A stretch of 64,000 bases of DNA, from NCBI GenBank assembly GCA_963674625.2, contig CAXXXO010000004.1, forward strand, positions 1 to 64,000, written 5' to 3'. The translations under genes were made by a program, and so were the position numbers. Source of the DNA: JALHFZ01 sp963674625. Lineage in GTDB: Bacteria > Synergistota > Synergistia > Synergistales > Aminobacteriaceae. Below are positions 37,095 through 44,973 of the stretch, in pieces (within the stretch, counting starts at the first letter, position 1; each line of letters opens with the position of its first letter). The notes under the pieces were generated by a model, which was given only the letters and a program-made list of their open reading frames with translations, had not been told where the DNA came from and did not search any database.

Positions 37095-37859
37095 CTATTT
37101 TCCGCCAATAAAATCGAGAAATTCCGCTGCAGCCCGGGCAGCCTCTTCGAAAAAGATCTTTCCCTTCTCAGGGGTCGCCAGGTGGGGCTGTCCCACGTGA
37201 CCCGAGGTATTGAACCTGTTGAAGCTGTAGAAGGAAACATACTTTTTCTTTCCTGCCAGGTCCGTCTCGTTGTAGGGGTCGGAGGGCGCCGGCGGACACT
37301 CTTCGATCAGTCCGGAAAACACAAGATCCGGTCTCAGGTGCATCATCAGGGAGGTCTCGAACTCCCCCGCGTGGGAGGTTCCGCCGATCGCGGACGTCCT
37401 CACCCTGGCAACTGCATCCTTTATCAGGTCCCAGTAGGTAAAGAGGGTAAGATCAAGTTTTCCCTCGTATTCTTCGCCCACTTCGTTCACCGCCGAGTGA
37501 AGGGCGGCCATGTTTCCTCCGTGGGAGTTCATGATAGCCATCTTCCGGAAACCGTTGGCCGCCGCGCACCCGCACAGGTCTTTGCAAAGGTCGGTAAGCA
37601 CCCTCTGCCGGAGCGTCACGAAACCGGGGGCGAACTTGTGGTGAGGAGAATAGCCGTACCGCACCGAAGGCATCAAGACGACAGGCCCCCTGGCCCTCCG
37701 GGCCGCCTCCGTCAGGACCGCCTCCCCTATAAAGCCGTCCGTCCCAACGGGCAGATGATTCGAATGCTGTTCGGTGGAAGAAAAATTGACCGCCACCACT
37801 GCGCTCTCCTTCAAAGCGTCAAACTGGTTCTTCGTAAGTTCTGTCCAGTGAACGAGCAT
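37095..37859 (-). CDS. Creatininase-family amidohydrolase
   Basis: The 254-residue cytoplasmic metal hydrolase shows the family metal residues: F-S-S-T-E-Q-H-S-N-H-L-P-V-G-T-D near residues 26-41, N-S-H-G-G-N near 110, and S-H-A-G-E-F-E-T-S near 160. Relatives hydrolyse creatinine or formamide-type amides (ArfB-like), so the substrate is open. ATG 37859 has GAGGAG 8 bases upstream; the in-frame GTG three codons before lacks spacing. It precedes the TSUP permease. Confidence 0.87.
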   Translation of the reverse strand: MLVHWTELTKNQFDALKESAVVAVNFSSTEQHSNHLPVGTDGFIGEAVLTEAARRARGPVVLMPSVRYGYSPHHKFAPGFVTLRQRVLTDLCKDLCGCAAANGFRKMAIMNSHGGNMAALHSAVNEVGEEYEGKLDLTLFTYWDLIKDAVARVRTSAIGGTSHAGEFETSLMMHLRPDLVFSGLIEECPPAPSDPYNETDLAGKKKYVSFYSFNRFNTSGHVGQPHLATPEKGKIFFEEAARAAAEFLDFIGGK

Positions 37860-37897
37860 TGTTCCCACTCCTCATCAAAAGATATTAATTCCAGGTC

Positions 37898-38161
37898 TTA
37901 TTGATTCGCCTGTTCTCCTGCCGATTGCAGCATGCCTGGAGCTTGAAAACAACCCCGGTCACCCCGGTTAAAACCGGCCGTCAAAGTGGTGCTGCGGGCC
38001 TGAGTCAGGAGATTGAGTCTTTCCACAATCAGTCGGTTGAGGAAGAGCAGATCCTCTTCGTTCAGCCGATTGATCGCCTCGACCGCCGAAACGCGGTCGA
38101 CCATCCCGACGCTGCCAAGCTTCATGGCTGAGCAGCGTTCCTGAAAACCGGCAGAAGCCAT
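37898..38161 (-). CDS. Small conserved protein, probably truncated
   Basis: The 87-residue frame contains V-D-R-V-S-A-V-E-A-I-N-R-L-N-E-E-D-L-L-F-L-N and Q-A-R-S-T-T-L-T-A-G-F-N-R-G-D-R. This matches the start of a small protein family I have seen as helix-rich N-terminus plus a short beta domain (...F-N-x-G-D-R-V-x-F...D-G-R...). After G-D-R the sequence loses the pattern, and another frame ends in R-R-I-N-K-T, so the C-terminal domain is probably frameshifted. The true start may be the ATG at 38125 (M-K-L-G-S-V-G-M-V-D-R). It lies 15 bases behind the decayed nucleotidyltransferase. Function unknown. Confidence 0.45.
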   Translation of the reverse strand: MASAGFQERCSAMKLGSVGMVDRVSAVEAINRLNEEDLLFLNRLIVERLNLLTQARSTTLTAGFNRGDRGCFQAPGMLQSAGEQANQ

Positions 38162-38176
38162 TCACTTCGGCTGGGA

Positions 38177-38380
38177 TCAGACATCTGCCAATTCCTCTTC
38201 GATGAACGGGGGCAGCCCCGGCCGCTATGCTTTTTCAGCAACCAAATCTAGAGGACAGCCGAAGAGATCTTCAAGAGAGAACTGCGCGCCGAAATACCGG
38301 AAAGAAGAGGGCGGCCAGTCAAAGGCAACCAGAATATCAACGTCGCTGGCCAGCAATTCAATAACCCGTTCTGTTTTCAT
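38177..38380 (-). pseudogene. Decayed minimal nucleotidyltransferase (MNT/MntA type)
   Basis: From ATG 38380 the frame reads M-K-T-E-R-V-I-E-L-L-A and then directly S-D-V-D-I-L-V-A-F-D and S-F-R-Y-F-G-A-Q-F-S-L-E-D-L-F-G-C-P-L-D-L-V. The family has about 25-30 residues between these blocks, including the G-S-x-A-R-G-E motif needed for nucleotide transfer, so an internal in-frame deletion is evident. A TAG at 38227-38225 replaces a leucine; past it R-P-G-L-P-P-F-I-E-E-E-L-A-D-V continues to TGA at 38179-38177. MNT proteins act as antitoxins to HEPN toxins; no HEPN gene is next to it. Inactive remnant. Confidence 0.75.
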
Positions 38381-38590
38381 CTCTCAGCCTTTCGCCCATT
38401 TTGTTTCCGCAGACGTCTGGAGCCTAATTACTGAATTGCTTCCTTCTATTTGAAACGGCCCATAAATAGCCCTGTTCCCATTGCAAAGTCACAGGAAGCA
38501 CATAATCCAGCGATAAAAGGCCTTTCCTGCATGAAAAGAGAAAGAAGTGATTTAAATCATCCTGCACAATGCAAGCCCTCTGCTTTTCTG

Positions 38591-39100
38591 CTACTGACCG
38601 TCAACCAGGTCCTCATACACCGGTATGGGAGCCGACACGGCCACGGTCGCTCTCTTGACATAGGCGTCAGGGAACGCCCGCCGTGCGAAATCCACATTTT
38701 CCTGCGAGGGGAACTTATGGTACGCCTCGACCACAAGCCACCAGCCTGATTTCATGCCGCGGAAGCTGTCGCTGCGCTGAACGATGAAGTATGACTGCAT
38801 ATCGCCGAAGAGCGGAATTGCCCGGTCGAGACCCTTTTGTGCCGCAGCTTCGGTTCGGACACTCGCTCCGATAATGAAGTACAGGGTTTCCCCCTCGTGG
38901 TCGGTCCCTCCAATGCTTTGAGCATAATCAGCCGACCTCCTGGACACTGTCAGGACCGCTCCGGTTCCGAGCGGGACGTCAGGAGATGAGACTTCCTGCA
39001 GAACGTCTGCCGATGTCGGAGAACCGCTGGCTGACGGATAGCCGGACAGGGTGAGGGAAATCCCCGTCACCGCGATGAGGAACAGCCCGCTGAATTTCAT
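38591..39100 (-). CDS. Exported protein of unknown function with SPOR-like C-terminal half
   Basis: The 169-residue protein begins with a signal sequence (residues 1-25). The rest is small and soluble, and its C-terminal half has a pattern reminiscent of SPOR or Sel-like ferredoxin-fold domains: S-Y-F-I-V-Q-R-S-D-S-F, G-W-W-L-V-V-E-A-Y and A-R-R-A-F-P-D-A-Y-V-K-R-A. I do not recognise the family with confidence. GAGGGGGG is 6 bases ahead of the ATG. It is alone in its unit. The 38381-38590 gap downstream holds no gene that I can see. Confidence 0.6.
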   Translation of the reverse strand: MKFSGLFLIAVTGISLTLSGYPSASGSPTSADVLQEVSSPDVPLGTGAVLTVSRRSADYAQSIGGTDHEGETLYFIIGASVRTEAAAQKGLDRAIPLFGDMQSYFIVQRSDSFRGMKSGWWLVVEAYHKFPSQENVDFARRAFPDAYVKRATVAVSAPIPVYEDLVDGQ

Positions 39101-39390
39101 CTCAATCCCCCCCTCAAATTGTTCTGGCTATTTTTTTTAACCCTTACGCCTTAAATTGCGGCAGTTCGAGCAGTGTCCCTTCAGGAAACTGCCCGGTCGA
39201 AAGAATATACAATATTTGAATCAGCGGGGAAACTCGTAATGAACTCTGCATATCCATCCTGTCCCGGATGGAAAGCATATCCATCGCCCCGGATGTCGTT
39301 GTTGAAAGTTATTTTTTCCAGGGATAAATCCCACTTTACCAGCAACATATAAGAGAATCGTACCCCCTTCTATAAGGGGAATAAAGAATA
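39101..39390. other. Intergenic stretch without a supported gene
   Basis: No gene is supported. A 46-codon minus-strand frame (39284-39144) has no ribosome site. It contains an 11-base direct repeat, GATGGATATGC. A hairpin CCCC-TTCTATAA-GGGG lies at about 39364-39380, just before a plus-strand promoter. Confidence 0.4.
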
Positions 39391-39419
39391 TTTACAGCGC
39401 TATTGTACAGGCTGATACT
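39391..39419 (+). promoter_or_regulatory. Candidate promoter for a small orphan gene
   Basis: TTTACA (39391-39396), 17 bases, GATACT (39414-39419): five and four of six matches. Its only downstream frame with a ribosome site is the 46-codon frame at 39473. Confidence 0.45.
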
Positions 39420-39472
39420 CTTCCTGAGCAAATCCGCTGAAACCATCAACCCAAGAGGAGAGGAGCATTCCC

Positions 39473-39613
39473 ATGGGCAGAAGAACGCACGACTCAAGTC
39501 TGCTGTCAATTATTGCGGGTGAAAGCATCCCGAACTTCAGCGGATATTCGAAGAGAAGCTACTTTCTCCCTTTCCCTGCACCGGACGAGGCTGACGGGTC
39601 TGCAATAATATAG
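39473..39613 (+). CDS. Possible 46-residue orphan peptide
   Basis: ATG 39473 has AGAGGAGAGGAG 7-8 bases upstream and a promoter-like pair 54 bases further up. The product begins M-G-R-R-T-H-D-S-S-L-L-S-I-I-A-G-E-S and ends A-D-G-S-A-I-I. It has no signal peptide or cysteine and no family that I recognise. It could be a true small protein, a peptide precursor or the head of a decayed gene, since the region around it is full of remnants. Confidence 0.35.
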   Translation: MGRRTHDSSLLSIIAGESIPNFSGYSKRSYFLPFPAPDEADGSAII

Positions 39614-39689
39614 GTTCTCTGTCGTCTAACCGCAACAGCTTTCGCATCCGGATTTCGGATGCCGGTTCAGTCCTATACAGGGAATCAAA

Positions 39690-40078
39690 TTGAAATTGAG
39701 GCTTCCGGGAACAGCCACGACGATGGCCTTTGCCCCTTCTTTGTGGAAATGCATCTCGAGAAATTCGTCGAAACGGCTATGCATGGGCCGATAGTAATTC
39801 TCCCTCCAGCAATGGGTCGGCAGGACAAAGTAAGCCTCTGGGCTGTAGCCATACCTCTCGATGATTCCGATCTTTTACAAGGCCGCATCGATCTCCGGGT
39901 ATTCCTTCTCCCAAAGGGACTGAACCTCCAAAGGCTGCGCCGCGGTAAGCCAGGCAATTTCGGAGACTGCGAGCTTTCCCCCCGGCTTCAGGAATCTCCT
40001 TCAGGCCGATACAACTGCCTCGAATCTCATGTTGTTGACTGCCAATTCCAAGCAGATCACATCAAATTCCCCCACAAA
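39690..40078 (-). pseudogene. SAM-dependent methyltransferase pseudogene with two nonsense codons
   Basis: One minus-strand frame reads F-V-G-E-F-D-V-I-C-L-E-L-A-V-N-N, then stop, F-L-K-P-G-G-K-L-A-V-S-E-I-A-W-L-T, E-Y-P-E-I-D-A-A-L, stop, K-I-G-I-I-E-R-Y-G-Y, and Y-Y-R-P-M-H-S-R-F-D-E-F-L. This is the C-terminal two thirds of a class I methyltransferase. TGA at 40003-40001 stands where relatives have Trp, and TAA at 39877-39875 where they have Glu, so both look like point mutations. The N-terminal SAM-binding part is missing and is replaced by an IS256 tail. The plus-strand frame over this region is its shadow. Confidence 0.75.
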
Positions 40079-40310
40079 ACTCTTCATGCCGGAACTTCTC
40101 CAGAAATGGCCTGGCTTCATGGTATTCCTTCATGTCCAGGTAAACCCTTCCCGAGCTCCATTTTTCATCTCACTCAATAAGGAGAGAACCAATAAAACGC
40201 AGAACTGAGCCATCATCCGGAACAATGCGCACAACTTTTCCCCTGCGCCGGATTTCCTCGTTCACCCTTTCCAGCATGTTGAACACAATCTTCTCAAAGT
40301 GCACGAGAGA
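40079..40310 (-). mobile_element. IS256-family transposase, C-terminal remnant
   Basis: The minus strand encodes F-N-M-L-E-R-V-N-E-E-I-R-R-R, V-R-I-V-P-D-D-G-S-V-L-R-F-I-G-S-L-L-I-E, a TGA (40172-40170), then D-E-K-W-S-S-G-R-V-Y-L-D-M-K-E-Y. This is the C-terminal block of mutator-type transposases (N-x-x-E-R-x-N-x-E-I-R-R-R...F-P...Y-L-D-M). No catalytic DDE part or terminal repeat is left. The stop codon and the join to the methyltransferase show an old insertion. Confidence 0.75.
40084..40110. repeat. Imperfect 27-bp direct repeat, left copy
   Basis: TCATGCC, four variable bases, CTTCTCCAGAAATGGC. The same string with four other bases in the gap lies at 46172-46198 in the same orientation, 23 of 27 identical. 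The two copies bracket the AT-rich island. Confidence 0.55.
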
Positions 40311-40428
40311 AGCCTTTTTATGTATTTGACTAAATATGCTTGCAACCTTAGTATTGGGCCACTGCCTAAGTTTTATGTTGATATTTTGTTGTCAAACCAG
40401 TAAAACTCGAAAAAAGGGGACTTTTTTT

Positions 40429-41634
40429 ATGGAAGAGACAGAGGCTCTTATAAAGAAAGGAATTGAAACTATATATCCCGACGTTTGCTCCTTGCAGGAG
40501 AGCATTCACAGGGAGCCGGAACTTTCGAACGATGAGCACAAGACAAGGGAAAAAATAAAAGTTTTTCTTGCGGATACAAAGCTTGAGATAAAAGAATGCA
40601 ATACATCTACTGGCCTCATCTGTGACCTGAAAGTTGGAGAAGGTCTTCCTACCATAGCTTTCCGAGGTGACATGGATGCTCTGTCAATTGACGAAAAAAC
40701 TGACCTGACGTACAAATCGATGGTGAAAAATGCCATGCATGCCTGCGGGCATGATTTCCATACTGCTATCCTTGCGGGGGCGGCGAAGGCTCTCTCCTCT
40801 ATCTCAGACAGGCTCAAGGTAAATGTTCGCTTCATATTTCAGCCTGCTGAGGAAAACAACCCTGAAGGCGGAGCAAAAAGAATGATCGACGAGGGTGCTT
40901 TAAAGAATTGTTCGGCAATTTTCGGCCTTCACGTTTGGCCGGAACTTGAGACCGGTAAAATTGGCCTTAAGGCCGGCCCTCTTTTTGCGGCTTCCGACAG
41001 GATAAAGATAACGATTACGGGAAAAAGCGCCCACGCCGCGAAGCCGGAGGCAGGGACAGATGCAATCGTTATAGCCGGATATTTGATAGTTGCCCTGCAG
41101 GCCACGATCTCCCGCATGATAAGCCCCTTTGATGAGGCTGTTGTCACTATAGGGCACATGGAAGGGGGAATCAGACACAACATTTTAGCTGAAAAGGCAG
41201 AGCTTCACGGCACTGTGCGAAACACGTCGCCCAGGGTCAGACAAAAACTCAAGACACAGATAAAAAATATTGTTGAAGGCACTGCAAAAATGTTTGGTGG
41301 TAATGGAGATCTGGACTATTCGGATGGTTTTCCTGTTCTCGAGAACAACCGGCAACTCTTCGAGTTTGTCCTAAAGGAACTAAATTTTTCTTCAAAGATA
41401 GGAGTCAAGGGCGTAGAATTGACTAAATCTTCAATGGTTGCAGAGGATTTCAGTTTTTACGCTAAAGAAATTCCCGCTTTTTTCATGCTTCTGGGTTGTT
41501 CAGCTCAGGGGACTAAGGAAGACAGTGCTTACCCCCTTCACAGCCCTTTATTCAAGGCTGACCAGAAATGCATAAGAACCGGGCTGGCTGCTTCTATGAA
41601 AATAGCCCTTGATGCAGGGAATTTAATCATTTAA
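40429..41634 (+). CDS. M20-family amidohydrolase (aminoacylase/hippurate hydrolase type)
   Basis: The 401-residue cytoplasmic zinc hydrolase cuts N-acyl amino acids or similar amides. It shows F-R-G-D-M-D-A-L near residue 82, H-A-C-G-H-D-F-H near 104 (metal site), Q-P-A-E-E-N-N-P-E-G-G-A near 137 with the catalytic Glu pair, and a dimerisation domain with G-K-S-A-H-A-A-K-P. ATG 40429 with GGGGA 9 bases upstream is preferred; the longer frame begins inside the transposase-remnant border. Codon use is clearly AT-rich. It is followed by a second amidohydrolase on the same strand. Confidence 0.88.
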   Translation: MEETEALIKKGIETIYPDVCSLQESIHREPELSNDEHKTREKIKVFLADTKLEIKECNTSTGLICDLKVGEGLPTIAFRGDMDALSIDEKTDLTYKSMVKNAMHACGHDFHTAILAGAAKALSSISDRLKVNVRFIFQPAEENNPEGGAKRMIDEGALKNCSAIFGLHVWPELETGKIGLKAGPLFAASDRIKITITGKSAHAAKPEAGTDAIVIAGYLIVALQATISRMISPFDEAVVTIGHMEGGIRHNILAEKAELHGTVRNTSPRVRQKLKTQIKNIVEGTAKMFGGNGDLDYSDGFPVLENNRQLFEFVLKELNFSSKIGVKGVELTKSSMVAEDFSFYAKEIPAFFMLLGCSAQGTKEDSAYPLHSPLFKADQKCIRTGLAASMKIALDAGNLII

Positions 41635-41690
41635 GGCAGGCCGATCAAAAAACCCGCAAAATATCATTTATGGAAGGGGACAGATACGTT

Positions 41691-42929
41691 GTGAATACAA
41701 ACGAAAACAGGCCTATAATTTTTCAAGGTGCAAAAATTATTGACGGTATGGGTTCAGAACCCCGGATATGCTCTCTTGAGATTTATGGAGGCAGAATCAA
41801 AAAGATATATTCTGGAGATAAAGTCAGCAATGGTTCGTCAAATGGCAAAGTAATAGACGTATCAGGATTGACAATCCTGCCGGGACTTATTGATACCCAT
41901 ACCCACATTGCAATGACAAAGGGTGATACGGAGCTTTCCGGGATAAAAGAAACGGTGCCATTCAAGACGCTTAAATCCTATAAAAACGCAGAGATTACTC
42001 TAAAAGCGGGATTTACAACAATAAGGGATCTTGGCGCAGATAACCTGATAGACCTTGCCGTCAGGGACGGAATAAACCAGGGATTCTTAAGGGGTCCAAG
42101 AATGCAGGTCAGCGGGTTCAGGATTCTTCCGACCGGAGCTGACTATCCTCTCTACCCACCCCAGGTCAATTTTTTAGAAAGGTTCACCATGGACTCCCCG
42201 GATGAGGTGAGAAAAGCTGTCAGGACCCTTCTGGCACTGGGAGTAAATATTATTAAAATTCTCACAAGCGGAAGAACTTTCAGAAAGAGTTCCTCTCCCG
42301 ATGCATACGCCCTCAATTTGGCAGAAGCCACTGCAGCAGTGGAAGAAGCCCACAACCAGGGAATTCCAGTCTCATGCCACGCACACGGATCAAAGGGAGT
42401 AAAGATAGCCCTGGCCGCGGGCTGCGATACGCTGGAACACGGGACGACCCTTGATGATGAAGACATTGAATTGATGGTCAATAAGGGGACCTTTCTTATT
42501 CCCACCTTCTCTTATGGCAAGCGAATAGAAGAAAAAGGAGACTCTTCCGGTCTTCCTGATTACGTTCAGCAGAAAGCTCTTGCGAGCAGAGAAAAACGTC
42601 TTTTGAGCTTTAAAAAGGCAGTTGATGGCGGAGTAAAATATGCCATGGGATCGGATGCGGGGATGCCTCTGGCTGACCATGGGACAAACGCTTTTGAGTT
42701 TTATGCCATGGTGGAAGCGGGACTTTCTCCCATTCAGGCCATAATGGCTGGCACCTCATACGCTGCGGAATGTCTTGGCCTTGAAAAAGAGATCGGCACG
42801 CTGGAGGAAGGCAAGGCTGCAGATTTGATTATTGTGGATGGCAACCCCCTGGACGATATATCGATTCTTCAGGATCTCTCAAAGATTCGATATGTCATGA
42901 AAGAAGGAATTTTTGAGGTTCAGAAATAA
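41691..42929 (+). CDS. Metal-dependent amidohydrolase (imidazolonepropionase/prolidase-like)
   Basis: The roughly 412-residue amidohydrolase has L-P-G-L-I-D-T-H-T-H-I near residue 65 (first metal His pair), C-H-A-H-G near 228, L-E-H-G-T near 250, and G-S-D-A-G near 322 with the catalytic Asp. These marks fit the Xaa-Pro/Xaa-Arg dipeptidase and imidazolonepropionase-like group. GTG 41691 has AAGGGG 11 bases upstream. ATG 41670 in the same frame lacks a ribosome site but cannot be excluded. It ends just before a shared terminator. With the M20 enzyme and the facing TRAP-TAXI system it forms an AT-rich uptake-and-hydrolysis module. Confidence 0.82.
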   Translation: MNTNENRPIIFQGAKIIDGMGSEPRICSLEIYGGRIKKIYSGDKVSNGSSNGKVIDVSGLTILPGLIDTHTHIAMTKGDTELSGIKETVPFKTLKSYKNAEITLKAGFTTIRDLGADNLIDLAVRDGINQGFLRGPRMQVSGFRILPTGADYPLYPPQVNFLERFTMDSPDEVRKAVRTLLALGVNIIKILTSGRTFRKSSSPDAYALNLAEATAAVEEAHNQGIPVSCHAHGSKGVKIALAAGCDTLEHGTTLDDEDIELMVNKGTFLIPTFSYGKRIEEKGDSSGLPDYVQQKALASREKRLLSFKKAVDGGVKYAMGSDAGMPLADHGTNAFEFYAMVEAGLSPIQAIMAGTSYAAECLGLEKEIGTLEEGKAADLIIVDGNPLDDISILQDLSKIRYVMKEGIFEVQK

Positions 42930-42930
42930 A

Positions 42931-42969
42931 AAATAATGGGGGCCTTAAAAGAAGGCTCCCATTATTTTC
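42931..42969. terminator. Bidirectional terminator between convergent genes
   Basis: AAAATAATGGGGGCCTT (42931-42947) and AAGGCTCCCATTATTTT (42953-42969) pair with one mismatch. The A/T ends give U runs for both the amidohydrolase and the facing TRAP permease. Confidence 0.8.
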
Positions 42970-42990
42970 AAACGACATATTTACTTCTTT

Positions 42991-44901
42991 CTAGTTTTTC
43001 CGGTCTTCTTCTGCCAATTTTTTCTTTGCTTTCCTGACTCTGATGAAATGGGCTGTAAAGCCAAAAGCGAATACGACTAAGCCTATAGACCGTGTCACTG
43101 GGTGAGGGAAAACAAGCAGCAATGCGGCTATACCGAAAATCATCCTCTCATAAAAGAACAGTTTTGCAAAACCGTATCCCATTATGGCGTGGGCAAGAGA
43201 GTAAAGCCCCACCATGGCGGTGGAGACAACCCAGATATACCTGCCCCACCGGAAAGATTCAGCTAAAATTATGGGATTATAGAGCCACATGAAGGGTATG
43301 ATGAAACCGGCTGAGCCAATGAAAAGTCCTGTAAAAGCAACCTTTGTTGGATTACATCCTGCAATAGCTGCAGCGGTAAAGGATGTCAGTGCAACCGGAG
43401 GGATAACCGAAGACATGGTTCCAAAATAAAAAGCAAAAAAATGGGCGCCTAGCTGAGGAATGCCTATTTTTACCAGAGCTGGAGCTGCAACTGTTGCCGT
43501 GATTATGTAACATGCCGGGCCGGGAAGGCCCATGCCGAGAACTATTGCAGTTATCATACATAGTATTCCTGTTAGCCAAACCTGGTCGCCTGACCACTTT
43601 ACGATGCTGTTCCCTATGGTCTGTCCGATACCGGTCATTCCGACTGAAGCAATAACAAAACCTATTACAGCACATATTATGGCTATGGTTGCGCCGTTTA
43701 CAGCTCCCTCTGAAAGAGCAAAAATAATTTTAGGAATTGTCAGCCTCGTTTCCTTTCTGAAAAAAGAAACAACTATGACGCTTATAATCCCCACGAAGGC
43801 AGCGAAAAGAGGACTGTAGCCAATGACCAGAAAAGCAATTATCAGAAAAAGAGGCACAAGAAGATGTCCCCTCGTCTTGATAACTTCCCTGAGATTCGGC
43901 AACTGATCTTTAGGCACACCTGCCAGTTTCCATCTTACGGCTGCGAGGTCGACCATGTGAAAAAGAGTCCAGTAATAAAGAAGCGCCGGGGTTATTCCTG
44001 CGAGCATGATCTTGTTATAGGAGACCCCCAGGTAGGAACTCATAATAAACGCTGCAGCACCCATGATTGGAGGCATGAGTACGCCTCCGGTGGACGCTAT
44101 TGCCTCCACCGCAGCCGCGAAATAGGGTTTGTAGCCGGTATGTATCATGAGGGGGATCGTAAAGGAACCCGTAGTGGCGACATTCGCCTGAGAACTCCCT
44201 GAGATTGTTCCGGTCAGGGCACTTGCAAAAATAGCAGCTTTTGCTGGGCCTCCCCTTGTTCCTCCGGTCATTGCCGAAGCAAGATCGTTAAAAAAATCCG
44301 AAGCTTTGGTAGCTTTTAAAAAACTTGCAAAAAGAATAAACATGAATATATATGACGCCGATACCATTATCGCTACTCCAAGAATACCTTCAGAAGTCAT
44401 GGTCATCCGCACCAGAATTCTGCTGAGTGAAAAACCTGCATGGGCAAAAACTCCCGGTATCCATGGACCAACATAAGTATAAACAAGGAACGTTAAGCCA
44501 ATAGACGTTAGAATCCAGCCCACAGTCCTTCTTGCCGCTTCAATAACCAGAAGGATAAAGGTAATTCCGTAAATGATATCGGTTGTGTTGGGTCTCAAAA
44601 GGTTATGAACCCACCGGTCATAAGAAACAAGCAAGTATATACCTACCCCAATTGAGAGGGCGAAGAAAATCCAGTCCAAGATGGAGGGTGACTCCGACTT
44701 CGATACGGAGCTTCGCCTTTTAGTCAGAAAAACTATGCCCATCATTAAGGAAACATGGATCATGCTTTTAGGAACAACTTCTATGAGACCGAAACTGTTG
44801 TAGTAAACATGTATCAAGGACACCGCGACTGTAAAGAAAATAAAAAAATTACGGAATGATATTTGTCTCATTTTTTCAGGGGAATTATCCAAACTTAACA
44901 T
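42991..44901 (-). CDS. TRAP transporter fused permease (DctQM type), system 2
   Basis: The 636-residue membrane protein has the same two-part layout as system 1: a DctQ-like segment to about residue 160, then DctM with G-G-P-A-K-A-A-I-F-A-S-A-L-T-G-T-I-S-G-S and A-S-T-G-G-V-L-M-P-P-I-M-G-A, and G-M-G-L-P-G-P-A-C-Y. AAGAGGAG stands just in front of ATG 44901; a second ATG ten codons later has no site. Gene order is receptor, stem-loop, permease. Codon use is AT-rich, unlike system 1. Confidence 0.93.
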   Translation of the reverse strand: MLSLDNSPEKMRQISFRNFFIFFTVAVSLIHVYYNSFGLIEVVPKSMIHVSLMMGIVFLTKRRSSVSKSESPSILDWIFFALSIGVGIYLLVSYDRWVHNLLRPNTTDIIYGITFILLVIEAARRTVGWILTSIGLTFLVYTYVGPWIPGVFAHAGFSLSRILVRMTMTSEGILGVAIMVSASYIFMFILFASFLKATKASDFFNDLASAMTGGTRGGPAKAAIFASALTGTISGSSQANVATTGSFTIPLMIHTGYKPYFAAAVEAIASTGGVLMPPIMGAAAFIMSSYLGVSYNKIMLAGITPALLYYWTLFHMVDLAAVRWKLAGVPKDQLPNLREVIKTRGHLLVPLFLIIAFLVIGYSPLFAAFVGIISVIVVSFFRKETRLTIPKIIFALSEGAVNGATIAIICAVIGFVIASVGMTGIGQTIGNSIVKWSGDQVWLTGILCMITAIVLGMGLPGPACYIITATVAAPALVKIGIPQLGAHFFAFYFGTMSSVIPPVALTSFTAAAIAGCNPTKVAFTGLFIGSAGFIIPFMWLYNPIILAESFRWGRYIWVVSTAMVGLYSLAHAIMGYGFAKLFFYERMIFGIAALLLVFPHPVTRSIGLVVFAFGFTAHFIRVRKAKKKLAEEDRKN

Positions 44902-44914
44902 CTCTCCTCTTATG

Positions 44915-44952
44915 CAAAAGGCAGGTGCATGCCATGTCGCACCTGCCTTTTG
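44915..44952 (-). repeat. Stem-loop between TAXI receptor 2 and its permease
   Basis: CAAAAGGCAGGTGC (44915-44928) and GCACCTGCCTTTTG (44939-44952) are perfect arms of 14 bases around a 10-base loop. No U run follows. Its position is the same as the hairpins behind the two other binding-protein genes at 31.4 and 58.6 kb. Confidence 0.7.
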
Positions 44953-44973
44953 ATGGTATCAGGAAAAACAGAT

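Noticed and set aside
39659..40180. A 173-codon plus-strand frame
   Set aside because: It is the shadow of the methyltransferase pseudogene, whose blocks are clear on the minus strand.
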